DNA of 64,000 nt from Gigaspora margarita (GCA_009809945.1 WTPW01002605.1:1392-65391); one strand, 5' to 3'; positions 33,763-45,539 are shown, counted from the stretch's first letter. The notes: generated by a model from the sequence alone, not told the origin. Translations and numbers: made by a program.

Positions 33763-34202
33763 ATCCTCCGCTATATAACATCACGTGACCTTTGCGAATG
33801 GTGATTGGCTAGTTATAGTCTAATAATTATTACATGTCGTATTATTACGACACGTAGTAATAATTACGACATGTCGTAATTATTACGACATGTAATAATA
33901 ATTACGACATGTAGTAATAATTATGACATGTCGTAATTATTATTACAATTACGACTTTTGTAATAAATAATCATTACATTACGACAAATTGCATTTTGAA
34001 TTACGGCACCAATCATTAACTACAACACTAAATCAACCAGAATATAAAAAAAAATATAGATAACTAAACTCCCAGCGCATGAGCAGGCGCATGACTTGTT
34101 ACACGTACTAAATCAATGAAGTCGACAGAATCAAATTTATTATTTAAAGAAAACCATAATGCAGTACAGTATTTTAACGAATGGTATTATAGCATATAGT
34201 AT

Positions 34203-34310
34203 TTCTGCATTACGGCATTACGGCATTACGGCATTACGAAATTACGGCATTACGGCATTACGGCATTACGACATTACGGCATTACGGCTTTACAGCGTTA
34301 CAGCTTTAAC
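34203..34310 (+). repeat. 9-bp tandem repeat CATTACGGC, about 11 units
   Basis: Units of CATTACGGC, with later variants (CATTACGAC, CTTTACAGC, GTTACAGC), run for about 100 bp. The 69-codon frame across it only translates the repeat (ITALRHYG). ATTACGGC is also the end motif of the 33,104-34,011 element. Confidence 0.85.
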
Positions 34311-34357
34311 GGCTCACAATTACGGCAAAAAATACGGCGATGCCGTAACCGTATTAC

Positions 34358-34577
34358 AGCTGATTTGAAAATTTATGGGACACTTGAAAAATTTTCTTGT
34401 TTTTGAAACCTTTCGGTTTCGTCTTATGAATCATCTAACTCTTCGGAAACCATGTCACAGTCTTCTGAGCTTCGGTCCGATGCGATTTCCGAAGAACTAG
34501 ATGATTCATAAGACGAAACCGAAAGGTTTCAAAAACGAGAAAATTTTTCAAGTGTCTCACTAATTTTCAAATCAGCT
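34358..34577. repeat. 220-bp palindrome
   Basis: AGCTGATTTGAAAATTTATG at the left and ACTAATTTTCAAATCAGCT at the right bound near-perfect 90-bp arms containing GAAACCTTTCGGTTTCGTC, with a 35-bp loop near 34,465. It lies about 390 bp upstream of the P450 start. CpGs are intact, suggesting youth. Confidence 0.85.
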
Positions 34578-34963
34578 ACCACCAACTATACCGTAAACTG
34601 ACAAGACCCTAAGTACTAAACCTGGGGTGAATTTCAAAATCTACAATAACCAAATGTGTGAATTTTTTTAAATATCTATGCTGCCCACTATGAATAAAAA
34701 ATATGCATGCTTTAGACCCAGGTCTAATTTAGGTTTTGTTGGGATGTAGAGACCCTGGTCTTTTATACAGCAGTTTATGATATATGGATCAATTTTCATG
34801 GTCATCCGAGCATCAACCTAGTACACATTTTCGAATTGCTATTTTAGTATTCATTGTAGTTTATTAACGTTGCCCAAAAAAGGAATTTATTCTCCGGATT
34901 TTTATATTTAAGAACATAAAATCCAAATTATCACACGAGTATAGTGTTTAAAGAAAAACAATC

Positions 34964-37249
34964 ATGAAAAAATTAATTGAAATTTTATTTGGCGACATCT
35001 ATATTCAATCATTTATTATTGGAATAATTTTAGCAGTATTTTTGTCCAAACTGTCGAAGCAGACTAAACTAGTAAGTTTTTTTTCCATTAATATTTATTC
35101 ATAATTGCATTATTAATTTAAATGATAATTTTTCTTAGAATGAACCACCCCTAGTTTATTATCGATTTCCAATTATTGGACATACTTGGAGTTTTTTAAC
35201 GGATTGCGATAAGTTAATCTTAGAGTCTCGAGAAAAGGTTTTATTTCTTTTTTTAAAAAAATAAATGAATCATTAAATGAAATAAAAATCAATATTTTCT
35301 TTCACGATATAATAAATTATAATTTCTTAATAATAGTATGGAGAGACATTTTCGTTATATGTATTTGGTCAAATAATGACCATAGTCGGAAAGGAAACAA
35401 CTCATGAAGTATTTAGAAAATATCAAGATTTTAGTTTTCGTGAAGGCTTTAGTAATGTAATTAAAAACTCTTTAATTAATTCAATAGCCTTTGGATATTA
35501 TATTACCATATATTCTAAATCAATTTTTTTAATTTTAAAACAGCAAATACCAATGCATTTAATATTTAGACATGCTACAGTGGCTGAATATAATGAGAAC
35601 ATAGTAAGAGATTTTGTCGCAGGGAAATTAACACTTCTCATAAGTAGAATACAAAAAAATATTATCAAAGCTATAGATCTTTGCATTGGTGAATGTGTTG
35701 GTAAGTTTTTAAGTCATCGATTTTCAAGTTTCTCATGCAAAATTTATAATGAATTTTATTTCTTGTTAGAACCAAAGGTTATTCATGATCCACGTAAAAC
35801 TTTATCCAATATTATTGCAATTCCAGCTGCTAACATTATTGTTGGTGAGGCATGTATACGTATTTTTATTTTTTTTTATTTTTTTTTATATAAAAAATTC
35901 ATCTTGTAAATTTAAGTACTCTTATAATAAAATTTAGGAATGTTACAATAATGAGGATATATTAAAAACTTTTAATAACTTAACATTTTCAATTCTAAAA
36001 CTTTTTCAAATACCTCCAATATTATCTTTTATACATCCCTGGCTTCATGAACAATTTATCACGTACGTTTATTTTACTTTTTTTTGAAACAAAAAAATCT
36101 TAAAATTTTAGAATTCAGTTATTTCACATACTGTAAAAAATAACAATAAATAATTTGTTTTTTTATTATCTAACAGAATTCCCTTAAGGTTTGGTTGGAA
36201 TCCGATTTCAAACCATAAAAAAGTAATTCTTAATTCTATTAAGCCTGTCATCGAAAAACGCCTTTATGACAAAAAGAGATTAGGCAATGCTTGGGTTGCT
36301 CCAGTAAGTTATCAATAAAATATATTTATCATTATATAGATGTTTAAATTGCTACTTTTGTTAATTAAAAAATAGCTGGATGTATTACAATGCTATTTAA
36401 ATGATCCTGAAATAACTCCTGATCTCGATCCCAATAATGTAAATTATGATTATATTGTCGATAGTATCGGTAGAATGATTTTTTCTGCTATGGCAACTAC
36501 ATCTGGTGGTACTGGCCGTGTTTTATATGGTTTGTATTTATTATAGGATATTTTTAGTTATAAGTTATATTTTACTTAAATTTTATTTGAAAATTAGATT
36601 TGGTAAAAAGAAAACAACATTTTTGGCAAGAATTATATTATGAAGCACAGGAAATTAATAAGCAGTGTAATAACAATGAACTTACAATTGATAATATTGC
36701 TAAAATGATAAAATTGGATAGTTTTGTTAAAGAATCTTTAAGATTTGTTACTCCTATAGTTGGTTTGCCACATAAATGTATTTCTGAATCTTATTATACA
36801 TTTGCTAATGGATATCAAGTTCCAAGTGGTAATCTTTTTTCTTGATGATTATTCTCTATATTTTCAAGCCATAACAATTCTTTTGCCCTTTTTCATTACT
36901 TAAAATTACAGGTCGCATAGTCAATATAAATTTTCGTGATACAGATAATGATGAAGAACTTCAAGGTCAAAACCCTACAGAATTTTGTGCATACCGTCAT
37001 CTGGAACGTAATTCTTCTGCAACAAAACTTGAACGTAATTTTTTAACATTTGGAGGCGGAAAACTTGCATGTCCAGGTAGAACTTATGCTGTTAATCAAA
37101 TCAAAATATTTATACATAAAATTTTGTTAAAATATGAGGTTAGAACTGATAATGAGGAGATTGAAACAAAAAGAAGATATTTTGGTCCATTCCCTTTGCC
37201 AGTAAATGTTGATCTGGTGTTTGAGAATAGAAAAGAAATTGTAAATTAA
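34964..37249 (+). CDS. Cytochrome P450 monooxygenase (ten exons)
   Basis: Exons: 34,964-35,071; 35,139-35,237; 35,337-35,456; 35,544-35,700; 35,770-35,849; 35,938-36,062; 36,177-36,303; 36,376-36,529; 36,598-36,828; 36,912-37,249. The product is 512 residues, normal for a microsomal P450. Residues 13-31 form a membrane anchor, followed by a proline hinge (NEPPLVYYRFPIIGH). The I-helix region reads SAMATTS (309-315), with Ala312 where most P450s have Asp or Glu before the Thr pair. The K-helix ExxR is ESLR (369-372). The haem motif is FGGGKLACPGR with Cys454 as the iron ligand. Such enzymes oxidise lipophilic substrates with electrons from P450 reductase at the ER; the substrate here is unknown. 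Intron 5 has a GC donor. Intron 3 (87 bp) is in frame and stop-free; retaining it would give 541 residues. The 3' side meets a transposon at 37.6 kb. Confidence 0.93.
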
Positions 37250-37628
37250 TTTTTAGTTCATTATATTAAAAAGATATATTAGTATAGTGAATAGAAAAAT
37301 AACTCTTACTATTTTTTTAATTCCTTGTTTCTTTTTTACTCTAACTAAATATAATTTATATATTTCTTAATAACAAAAAAATAATAATAATAACTTATAT
37401 ATTGCAAAGTTTCTTTGCTACAAGTTATAACAATTGAAATAAACTATTATATTAAGAGTTATAATTTTTTTAATTGTAAAATATATTATTTTATTTATTT
37501 TTTTTTTACCTCTATGTATCAACTGATATTTCTTTTTCAAGTTTATATATAATAGTAATATAGCTTTTTAATTATTTTCTCAATTTAATTGACAAAACAT
37601 TTGAGATAAATTCTTTTTTGGTAGAACC

Positions 37629-39937
37629 TAGGGGTTAGTAAAATTTACGGGGGACAACTCCAATGTTACATAAGTTTAATAGTAATGCAAAAATTGTCAC
37701 TTTATATAAAAATTATATAAATTCATATGTATCATGTTCGATCAGTCAAAGTCTTGATTGTTAATTTTTTTAAAAATAACCTGTCTACTAGGATTTCTTT
37801 ATTTTTTGAAACTCGAAATAGACGAAGGTAAGTAATTAATCATAAAGAAATTTTATAGCTGTTCTTTTATTGTTAAAAAAACTGAATCATATATTCATAC
37901 TCAATTATTGTAAGATAAAAGAAATGAAGGTAAGAGATCATACACATGACTCAAAGCCTTAAGTTTGTTTTTTTATTATTAATAATTTTCTTTAATAATA
38001 TTATTTCATTTTATACACCCAGGTCTAGATCTCCACTTCTCAGCTCCATTACACACTCCTGGTAACCTACAGAGAATTGACAATCATTATTAGTTTTTTT
38101 TTTACTCTTTTTTGTTTTTTTTTTATATTGTATTAAAAACATTTCTAATCTTTGTAGTTGTCCCAAAGTTTCTCTGTTGTTCCCTGGTTCTTGTAGTAAC
38201 TTGATAGTGATTCAATATGGGAGTTCGTCAGCACTCTTATGGTAACTCTTGCAATGTTTTGACGATGTTCTTGTGGTGTTTGACAGTGTTCTTGTGGCAA
38301 TTCAACGGTGTTCTTTGCAGTGTTTTGATGTGGTGATTCGACAGCCAGACTAAGCATGACAGTAATGAAAAGGTAAGTTTCTTTTTTTTTAATAAAAAAA
38401 GTAATAGCTAGATTTGGGTTAGTTGCTAAAAGACAAATTTGAATTGTTCAACGTGGGAAATGCAAAAATTATTAATATTTTTTAAACTTATAAGAGAATA
38501 GGCAAAATCATTTACTTGTTGCTGAACTATATCTCATTCTTGTTTAGCTTTTTTCTCTGCTTGTAACTTCCATATTGTGCTTGTTGGCTTGCTGGGCTTC
38601 ATTCGGCTTGGGTACATTGTTAGAATATTTGAACATATTCTTTTAGCATTAAATATTTTTGCTTTTTATTTTATTTTTTTTTTAAATTTATGTTTTTTAA
38701 TTTTATTTTTTTATTGTTTTTTTTATTTTTTATTTTTAATTTTATTTTTTTTTATAGCATTGTTTTCTGGTCTCATTATTAGTATTGCCTTTGGTATTAT
38801 CGTTGGTGTCGTTAATAGTTTTGGTGAGAATAGGCATAAACATTTGCTTGTTGCTAGGCAATATCACATTTTTGTACAGCTTTTTTCACTGCACGTATAA
38901 ATATTCGAGCATATTTTTTTAATATGAAAGTTTAACTAGCATTTAATATTTAGGCGAGCACATGTAATTTATTTTATTTGCTTTTTATTTTTTTATTTTT
39001 TAATTTTTATTTTGCCTTTTTTTTATAGTGTTGTCTTCTAGTTTTATTATTGATATCACTATTAGTGTTATTGTTGGTGTCATCAATGGATTAAGATCAG
39101 AGGATAGAAAGTGTTTATTGACAAAGTTAAATTAGTATTAGGGTTAGATAGCAATGCAATATTAAGGTCAGGTTAGATAGTAGTGCAAGGTTAGGATTAG
39201 ATGGTAGTATAAGAGTACAGTTTGATAACAGTACAGGATTAATGTTAGGGAAAGTGTTAGCACAGGTTTATAGCATTAGATAATATATCTTAGAAATTGT
39301 AAATAAATATGAAAAAATTACCTAATATAAAATAAATTTATGAACCAGTAATTTTACCTGGTTAAAATTAGCTATTTTTTATCTTATTCACTTTTTATTT
39401 ATTTATTTTAGTATTTAATATTTAGGCAAGCATATATAATTCATTTTTATTCGCTTTTAATTTATTTCTTACAATTTTTATTAAATTTCAAAGATTTGTG
39501 CAGAAAATTAAAAATATTCTTTAATGGACATTAGCAGGGTTGCAGATTTTTAGTGTGTGCATTCATCTTACTTTTTTATTTAAAATTATAAAAGATTTTT
39601 AAAAAAAATTTTTTTATAATATAAATTACAATAAAATTTGGTTCATGGTCTAATACAATTAACCCACTTATAAAAAGATTGCATTTAACAATTTCAAAGA
39701 AGTAAATTTTGTCCTTGCAAATACAAATATGTACGCAACCTCTATATAAATCTACCAACTAGCGTCAATAGAGTATAGCAATAACATACATCAAATCAGT
39801 ATTTGGTTATTATTGCTAAAAGACTCATTAGTATTGTTTTGTTAAAATCTATTTGATTGTTATACAAAATCTGCAAGACATTTTATTAGCTATATATATC
39901 ATATAAGTTGTTCCCCCATAAATTTTACTAACCCCTA
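37629..39937. mobile_element. 2.3-kb non-autonomous element with 9-bp target duplication
   Basis: The left end TAGGGGTTAGTAAAATTTAC and the right end (complement of TAGGGGTTAGTAAAATTTAT) continue as GGGGGACAACT-like repeats, about 35 bp in all. GGTAGAACC flanks both sides (37,620-37,628, 39,938-39,946), suggesting a Mutator-like element. The inside has no transposase. It has duplicated blocks (CATTTACTTGTTGCT / CATTTGCTTGTTGCT; GTTGGTGTCGTTAATAG / GTTGGTGTCATCAATGG), an AGGTTAGATAGTAGTGCA array near 39,140-39,240, and a repetitive ACAAGAACAC block at 38,150-38,350. The hydrophobic frame at 38,577-38,900 only translates T-runs. Confidence 0.85.
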
Positions 39938-39946
39938 GGTAGAACC

Positions 39947-41081
39947 TATTTTACAAATTTAGAACAAAATATTCATATTATTTTTTATATATTTATACTC
40001 TAGCACTAAATACTTTATTACTTGTTATTGAATTGGACACTTTTGATTACAATTACTAGTAGAGTAATATTAAGAATTTGTATTTTATAAATACTTTTAT
40101 AAAGTATCATGTAGCATTTTTTATTTGTACAAGTTGGGTTTAAAAATAAGCTATTTTTACTTATTAGAACCTACTATTCATTATTTATTAGTAAAAACTC
40201 AATATTTTAGTAGTTCGTTAATATATCTAGCATAGTTATATTATTACAGTCTTAGATATTACCAAATTTGAACAAAGTAAATTATATCCTTTTTCATACA
40301 ATTATAAAATTTTTTGAAGTTTCTATATAAGTCTATACTAGTTTATGGGCTACCAATCATTATTATTTTCTGATTTGGTAAACAACTGCTTTATAAAGCC
40401 TTTGAGATCATGTGTGATCCCTAAATACATATCTATAAAATTATTTATATTAAAATAAATTCACAAATTTATTATTAATTTGCTTATGATCCACTTACTG
40501 GCAGTATTAATCAATAAATTGATTCTAGAGTTCTTAGAGATTCTAGAGTATTCTTTACTATATTGTAAATAGGACCCCAAATATATAATACAGAGGTTAT
40601 ATATTAAGCATTTCAGCATAAACCCCTGAATTTTGAAAAGCAAAACAACAGTTTTTGGCAAATAACTTGGCATATATGGTCCAATTTGAATGAACTTTTT
40701 TTTAAAATGAAGCTCTTAGTGAGGCACTTCTAATAAAAAAATTTCATTCATTTTTGATTACTGGATCAAAAGTTATTTAAACAAATGTAGTTTCGTCATT
40801 TGTAGCAAATTAGGTCAAAATTGGCCAAAACCCAGTTATGACCTATAGGAGAGATATCTAGAGTCCTTTGTAAATTTATTTCCATATTTGGTAATATCTG
40901 AGACTATATTACAAATATATACTAATATATAAGTAACTTTTTTAATTTCTAATTTTAGTATTGCATTAAAATACTTATATAGTCTTATTTTTTTATACAA
41001 AACTTTATTGTAGACAACTACTAATTTTAAATATAATTTTTATAATTGTTTATATTCAAGTTTATATAAATATTATTTATA
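39947..41081. other. Gene-free stretch
   Basis: AT-rich. TAGGACCCCAAATATATAA at 40,570 and CATAAACCCCTGAATTTT near 40,620 resemble ends of a MITE related to the 178-bp family, but I cannot pair them securely. Confidence 0.4.
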
Positions 41082-41253
41082 TAGTTATACTTCTCTATAA
41101 TTACCTCCTATATAATCACAACTCCATATAGTTACATTAAAGTATGAAACAATTTATTAATAAACTTATAAAAAAAGACTTCTATATAATTACACTCTTT
41201 TATAATACCAATTTTCTTTATGCAAGCTGCATGATTATAGAGGAGAACAACTA
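41082..41253. mobile_element. pogo-like MITE, 172 bp
   Basis: TAGTTATACTTCTCTATAAT at the left and TATAGAGGAGAACAACTA at the right are inverted repeats, with TA on both sides. It is a worn relative of the elements at 17.7 and 20.6 kb. Confidence 0.7.
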
Positions 41254-41935
41254 TATTAGATAATTATAAATTTCTTGTTTTGGGATTATAGGTACCTAAT
41301 AAACCTATTTTTGTTTTTAAAACTTATATGTTTTTACTAACGAAATAAGGTAGCTGCACAATGCTATCATGTGAAACCAGAAACATACATTTGAGTAAAC
41401 TTGATTAGATAATTCAAGCACTTTTAAGATTTTTATTGTTTAAAATTATGAGAAAGTTTTGAATTTTTTATTTTTCTTATACTAAAAAAATTTTAATCTG
41501 CTTTATTATAAAGAAGTCAAAATTGTTTAAAATTTTAACAAAAAATGTATCCAGCTAATGTAGTAAGCTATATAATTTTTGTGTATCAAAATAGTAGAAT
41601 AGAATTTTGTAAATATAGTTCTATAACAAATTTGTAAAAGTTTTTTTTAGTAAATACTATTTATTATAGTAGATGTATTTATGTATATTAAAATTTTCTT
41701 ATGTTTGCTAAAGAATTATTTTACTCAAGCTTAAATTTTCAAAAGAAACAAATATTGGCATTTTTAAATAAATTTAAGACTATTTATTTAAAGATTTTTT
41801 ATTATTTTAATTCTTATAATTTTATAATTTATTAGCAATAACTTTACTGTATTACTGTATTAGCTATTAGTTAGATTGTATTGAAACTGTCATAATTTCT
41901 ATTTAATTTACTCAAAATTTTGGGTAAATCTATTT

Positions 41936-42266
41936 GTTGCCGACAGTGACACAGTGACATTCGTAATTGGCCAATCATGTCACAGGAACAGGCGTAATGT
42001 TTGTGTAACACGAAAATGAAGAAAACAATAAAAATTTTCAAAAATTCGTGATAATGCAAAATTTCGCCTATAAAACCACCTTTAATTTCTAATTAAAAAA
42101 ATTACTTGCCAAATTTTAATATATACTATGTTCTAACCTGACCCTAACCCAACTCTAACTGTTAACCTACCCTGACCCTAATGATAATTAATTTTAGCAT
42201 TTGTTTTGATTCCATTACATGATGTGATTGGCCAATTGCGACTGTTACCATGTTACTGCCAGCAAC
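41936..42266 (-). mobile_element. Core-bearing MITE, GTTGCCGACAGTGAC ends
   Basis: GTTGCCGACAGTGACACAGT at the left and the complement of GTTGCTGGCAGTAACATGGT at the right are 27-bp inverted repeats. On the minus strand the interior has GGGTTAGGGTCAGG, TTTTTTTAATTAGAAATTAA, then GGTGGTTTTATAGGCGAAAT. CCAATCATGTCAC / GTGATTGGCCAATTG lie inside both ends. Confidence 0.78.
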
Positions 42267-43094
42267 AATCAGATTATTTCCAAAATTTTTATTAAAAATT
42301 TTGTCAAAAAACTTGTTACCTATTATAAAAAATGCAGTATGCTTTTGAGTTAGTTCATATCTGAATTAATAGTTGTAGCTTCTGTTGCAATTTAATATAA
42401 AAAATTTTGTTATATAACTCACTAACTATTGTAGTAATTTACTATTAAATATTATTGCTCAATCAGTTACTTTTTTGCTATATAATAAAAAAATATGGAA
42501 TAGGTTCACTACCCAAGCAAGCTCTATATTATATGCTAAAAACTTCAATACCTATACAAAAGCCTCTAAACTAGAACTAATTATTTGAACCTGTACCAAT
42601 CTTCTTCCAATCTGTCAATCACATAAGCTACTACCCACTTGGTCCCAAACTTCAAACCCCAAAGCTCTAAACTGCACTCAACCTACTATATAAAATGCCA
42701 AACATAAAAAAAATAGCTAATATACATCTATATAACTAAAAAAAGAATTGGAACGTCATTTTGCAATAGCAATTTTAGGTTCTTGCATTATCACTATAGC
42801 TGCAGGGCTTAGCTATTCACTAAGAGTCTTTGCACTGCTACTGCATACAAATTGCTACTAATAGTCTTTGTACTATCTATATAGCTATAAAGTCTAGCTA
42901 TAGATCCTTAACTATCCAATATATTGCCCAACTAGACTAATGAGAACTACAGACATCTTTTATATAGGTCATAACTAATTTGTATAAATTTAGAAGTTTT
43001 TGATATCTCTAAAATCAAGTAAATTTGCTAAAAGTTGAATTATTATATATAAATTTTATAGATATTTGCTAATAATATAGATTTATTAAAATAC
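42267..43094. other. Gene-free stretch
   Basis: AT-rich. A short C-containing part near 42,500-42,950 (repeated CTATATAGCTA, CTTTGTACTA words) has no frame or defined element. Confidence 0.45.
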
Positions 43095-44125
43095 AGGGGG
43101 CTACCAATGCTTTGTGGCCACTTTTTGAAAATTTATGTTGAGCTAAATAAACAAGATATAAAGCTAAAAATTATACAAAATATTATTTAAATCTAAAGCT
43201 TTTAAATAAAAAAATTATAAAATTCTATGCAATACTTTTTAAAATAATTTAATTTTAAAAATTTTTTGATTTTTTTATCAGTACAGTTTACTAGTTTTTA
43301 ATATAGTTTTAATATAAATATAAATTTTAATTTTTAGTATATATAAAACTTAATTTTTATTAAGTAAACCAAACATAAATGCTAAGTAAAATTTGTTCAG
43401 TATAAAAAAATTATATATATTCTGAAATTTTTAAATTTTTTAAAAAAATATTCATAAAATTATTAAATATAGTAATAATTACTAATTTTAGAAATTTTTT
43501 AATTTTAAATTTAATAATTTAACATTTATATTTAAAAATAAGGAAAAATCTAAATGGAGCCCCTGTGCATTTTGTTTCCCCTAATGTACTAATAATTAAT
43601 TTTACCTAGATTTAGAGTTAGGGTTAGAGTTAGAATTAAGATTAGTACAAAATTGCGAGAGGATTATTTTTTGTTAGAAGTGCACTAGGGATTACCCTAG
43701 TAAAATTTTGAGATATCAAAATAGGGGGCACAATGAGCATGGGGCACCATCAAGTCTAGTTCTAAAAATAACATTTAGTTTAAAATTTTGTAAAAGTTTT
43801 TAAAAATTTAGAATTATATATAGTTTAGTATACTGAACTAATTTTATATAATAATCATATTTAGTTTACTTAATAAAAAAAATTTATAATATATAGCAAT
43901 TATAATAACTAATTTTTAAAAATTGCTAATTTTGTACCATATAACATTACACCAAAATTATGTAACTTAAATATCTTAAAAAATACTGTATAGAATTTTG
44001 CAAACTTTTTTTATTTAAAAATTTTAGATTTAATTAATATTTTATATAATTTTTGGCTTTGTATCTTGCTTATTTAGCTCAATATAAATTTTCAAAAAGT
44101 GGCCACAATGCATTGGTAGCCCTCT
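43095..44125. repeat. 1.03-kb foldback element with a nested MITE
   Basis: AGGGGGCTACCAATGCTTTG at the left mirrors CAATGCATTGGTAGCCCTCT at the right. Inside, CACTTTTTGAAAATTTATGT and its complement confirm the arms. The centre is occupied by the separate element 43,554-43,750. A partial copy is at 12,600-12,850. Confidence 0.82.
43554..43750 (+). mobile_element. Core-bearing MITE, ATGGTGCCCC ends
   Basis: ATGGAGCCCCTGTGCATTTT at the left and the complement of ATGGTGCCCCATGCTCATTG at the right are imperfect inverted repeats. The interior (TTAGAGTTAGGGTTAGAG, TTTTTTGTTAGAAGTGCA, TAGTAAAATTTTGAGATA) is nearly identical to that of 6,046-6,250, although the ends are unlike. Confidence 0.75.
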
Positions 44126-45539
44126 ATATTTTTGTATTGTAAATATTGCATGTTACTTTACAATTCCTCTGGATTTAAAATTGATACATGTTGTTTTAAA
44201 ATTTATGCTGAGTGAAAGATGACATGTTAATCTTTACTAAGCTTAAATCTAATTATACAATAATATTTGGTGATGATTTGTAAAAAATTTTATTATATTA
44301 ATTTAAAAACTTTCACTAATCAAACTTGAAGCACATATCTTTTTTTTTTTTTTTTTTTTTTTTTTTCTGTTGTTGTTGTTGTTGTTGTTAAGGTGAGGTT
44401 TGTCTCTATCTTTATTGATAAACTGTGTGAGATTTCTCTTGGGGTTTCTCAATATTATACAAATATTTAATACAGTTTATATTACAAGAGTTGAAACTCA
44501 GACTAGAGACAAAATTAAATTATCTAATTTATCTGCAACCTAAACCTACTAGAGTGGTTAAAACTCATCTAGATTTGGATGTGGAGTATAGAGTTAGTAT
44601 TTGTACTATATTTAATCTATTGAAAGGACCAGATATCAATTTTTTGAAGAGCTCAGCCAATAGGTGGACATGTATTTGTATCTTCATCATGCAACTGGTC
44701 AGGAAGACCACAAATACAACTATAAGTATAGTGAATTCTAGTATGTTTATATATGGAAGTATGTAGATTTGAAAGAATAGTAGATATTGAGCCAGAATAT
44801 TGAGAGGTTTTCCATTGGGCAAGTTTAGCACAGTATGGTTTCCAGAGTTGTTCATAAGAATTATGAGAAATATTTAAAAGAATTTTAATAGCAATATTGG
44901 AAGCTATCTTGTAAGAGGAATATTGAGATATAGTATTAATTAGTGAGAGTGGAATAAAGCCTTGGATAGTAGTAATGAATGAAGGAGTATTAAAGGGAGA
45001 ATGGTAGGTAGGATTTAGGCATTGGTGATTAATAAGATTTGTTAAATTTGAATATTTGTTTATCTGGAAGATCTGAAAAAGAAAATTGTGTAATAGTATT
45101 ATGAATAATTTGAGATATATTATTATAGCTAGTACAGAATAGCCAATGAAATTGGCTTTCAGATTTTTTTTAAGAAATACATNTTGTATGTTTGGAATGT
45201 TTAGGATTTAGAGAGTTAAGGTANGTTTTTTTAGGAAGCATATGGAGTAAATTTTTAATTNGGAATGATTTGGATTGGCAAAGTTGTTTTTTTGTATAAT
45301 TGTATGAGCATTTGTGGTTGTTGTTAAGGAAGAGTCATGTAGCATTCTTTTTTTTTTGGGTTGCTATAGGAATAATATGTTGAATTCTATTTTGTGATGA
45401 CCACATTGCAATAATATGTGCATTGCAAATGTTTTTAATACAACGATGTGTAGGTTGCTCTATATTGAAGTGTTTATATTGTAAATAGAATGAGGAGTTA
45501 TAAATATTATTAGGAAGAAATTCTAAAATAGAGGAATTT

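Larger units (their letters stand above)
33104..34011. mobile_element. TIR element with arrays of the ACGACATGTCGT palindrome, hosting two nested elements
   Basis: TGGTGCCGTAA at the left and TTACGGCACCA at the right bound 908 bp. Two arrays (33,180-33,330 and 33,820-33,960) are made of TAATTACGACATGTCGTAAT-like palindromes in near-tandem. The middle holds the separate elements 33,333-33,658 and 33,665-33,762. Several N bases show that the assembly struggled here. Confidence 0.7.

Noticed and set aside
33180-33960. CRISPR-like regular repeats
   Set aside because: The repeat is a palindrome without unique spacers of constant length, in a eukaryotic context with no cas genes.
34159-34368. 69-codon frame with ITALRHYG repeats
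   Set aside because: Direct translation of the CATTACGGC nonamer array.
38577-38900. 107-codon strongly hydrophobic frame resembling a membrane protein
   Set aside because: Produced by T-runs inside a non-autonomous transposon that also repeats the same blocks out of frame.
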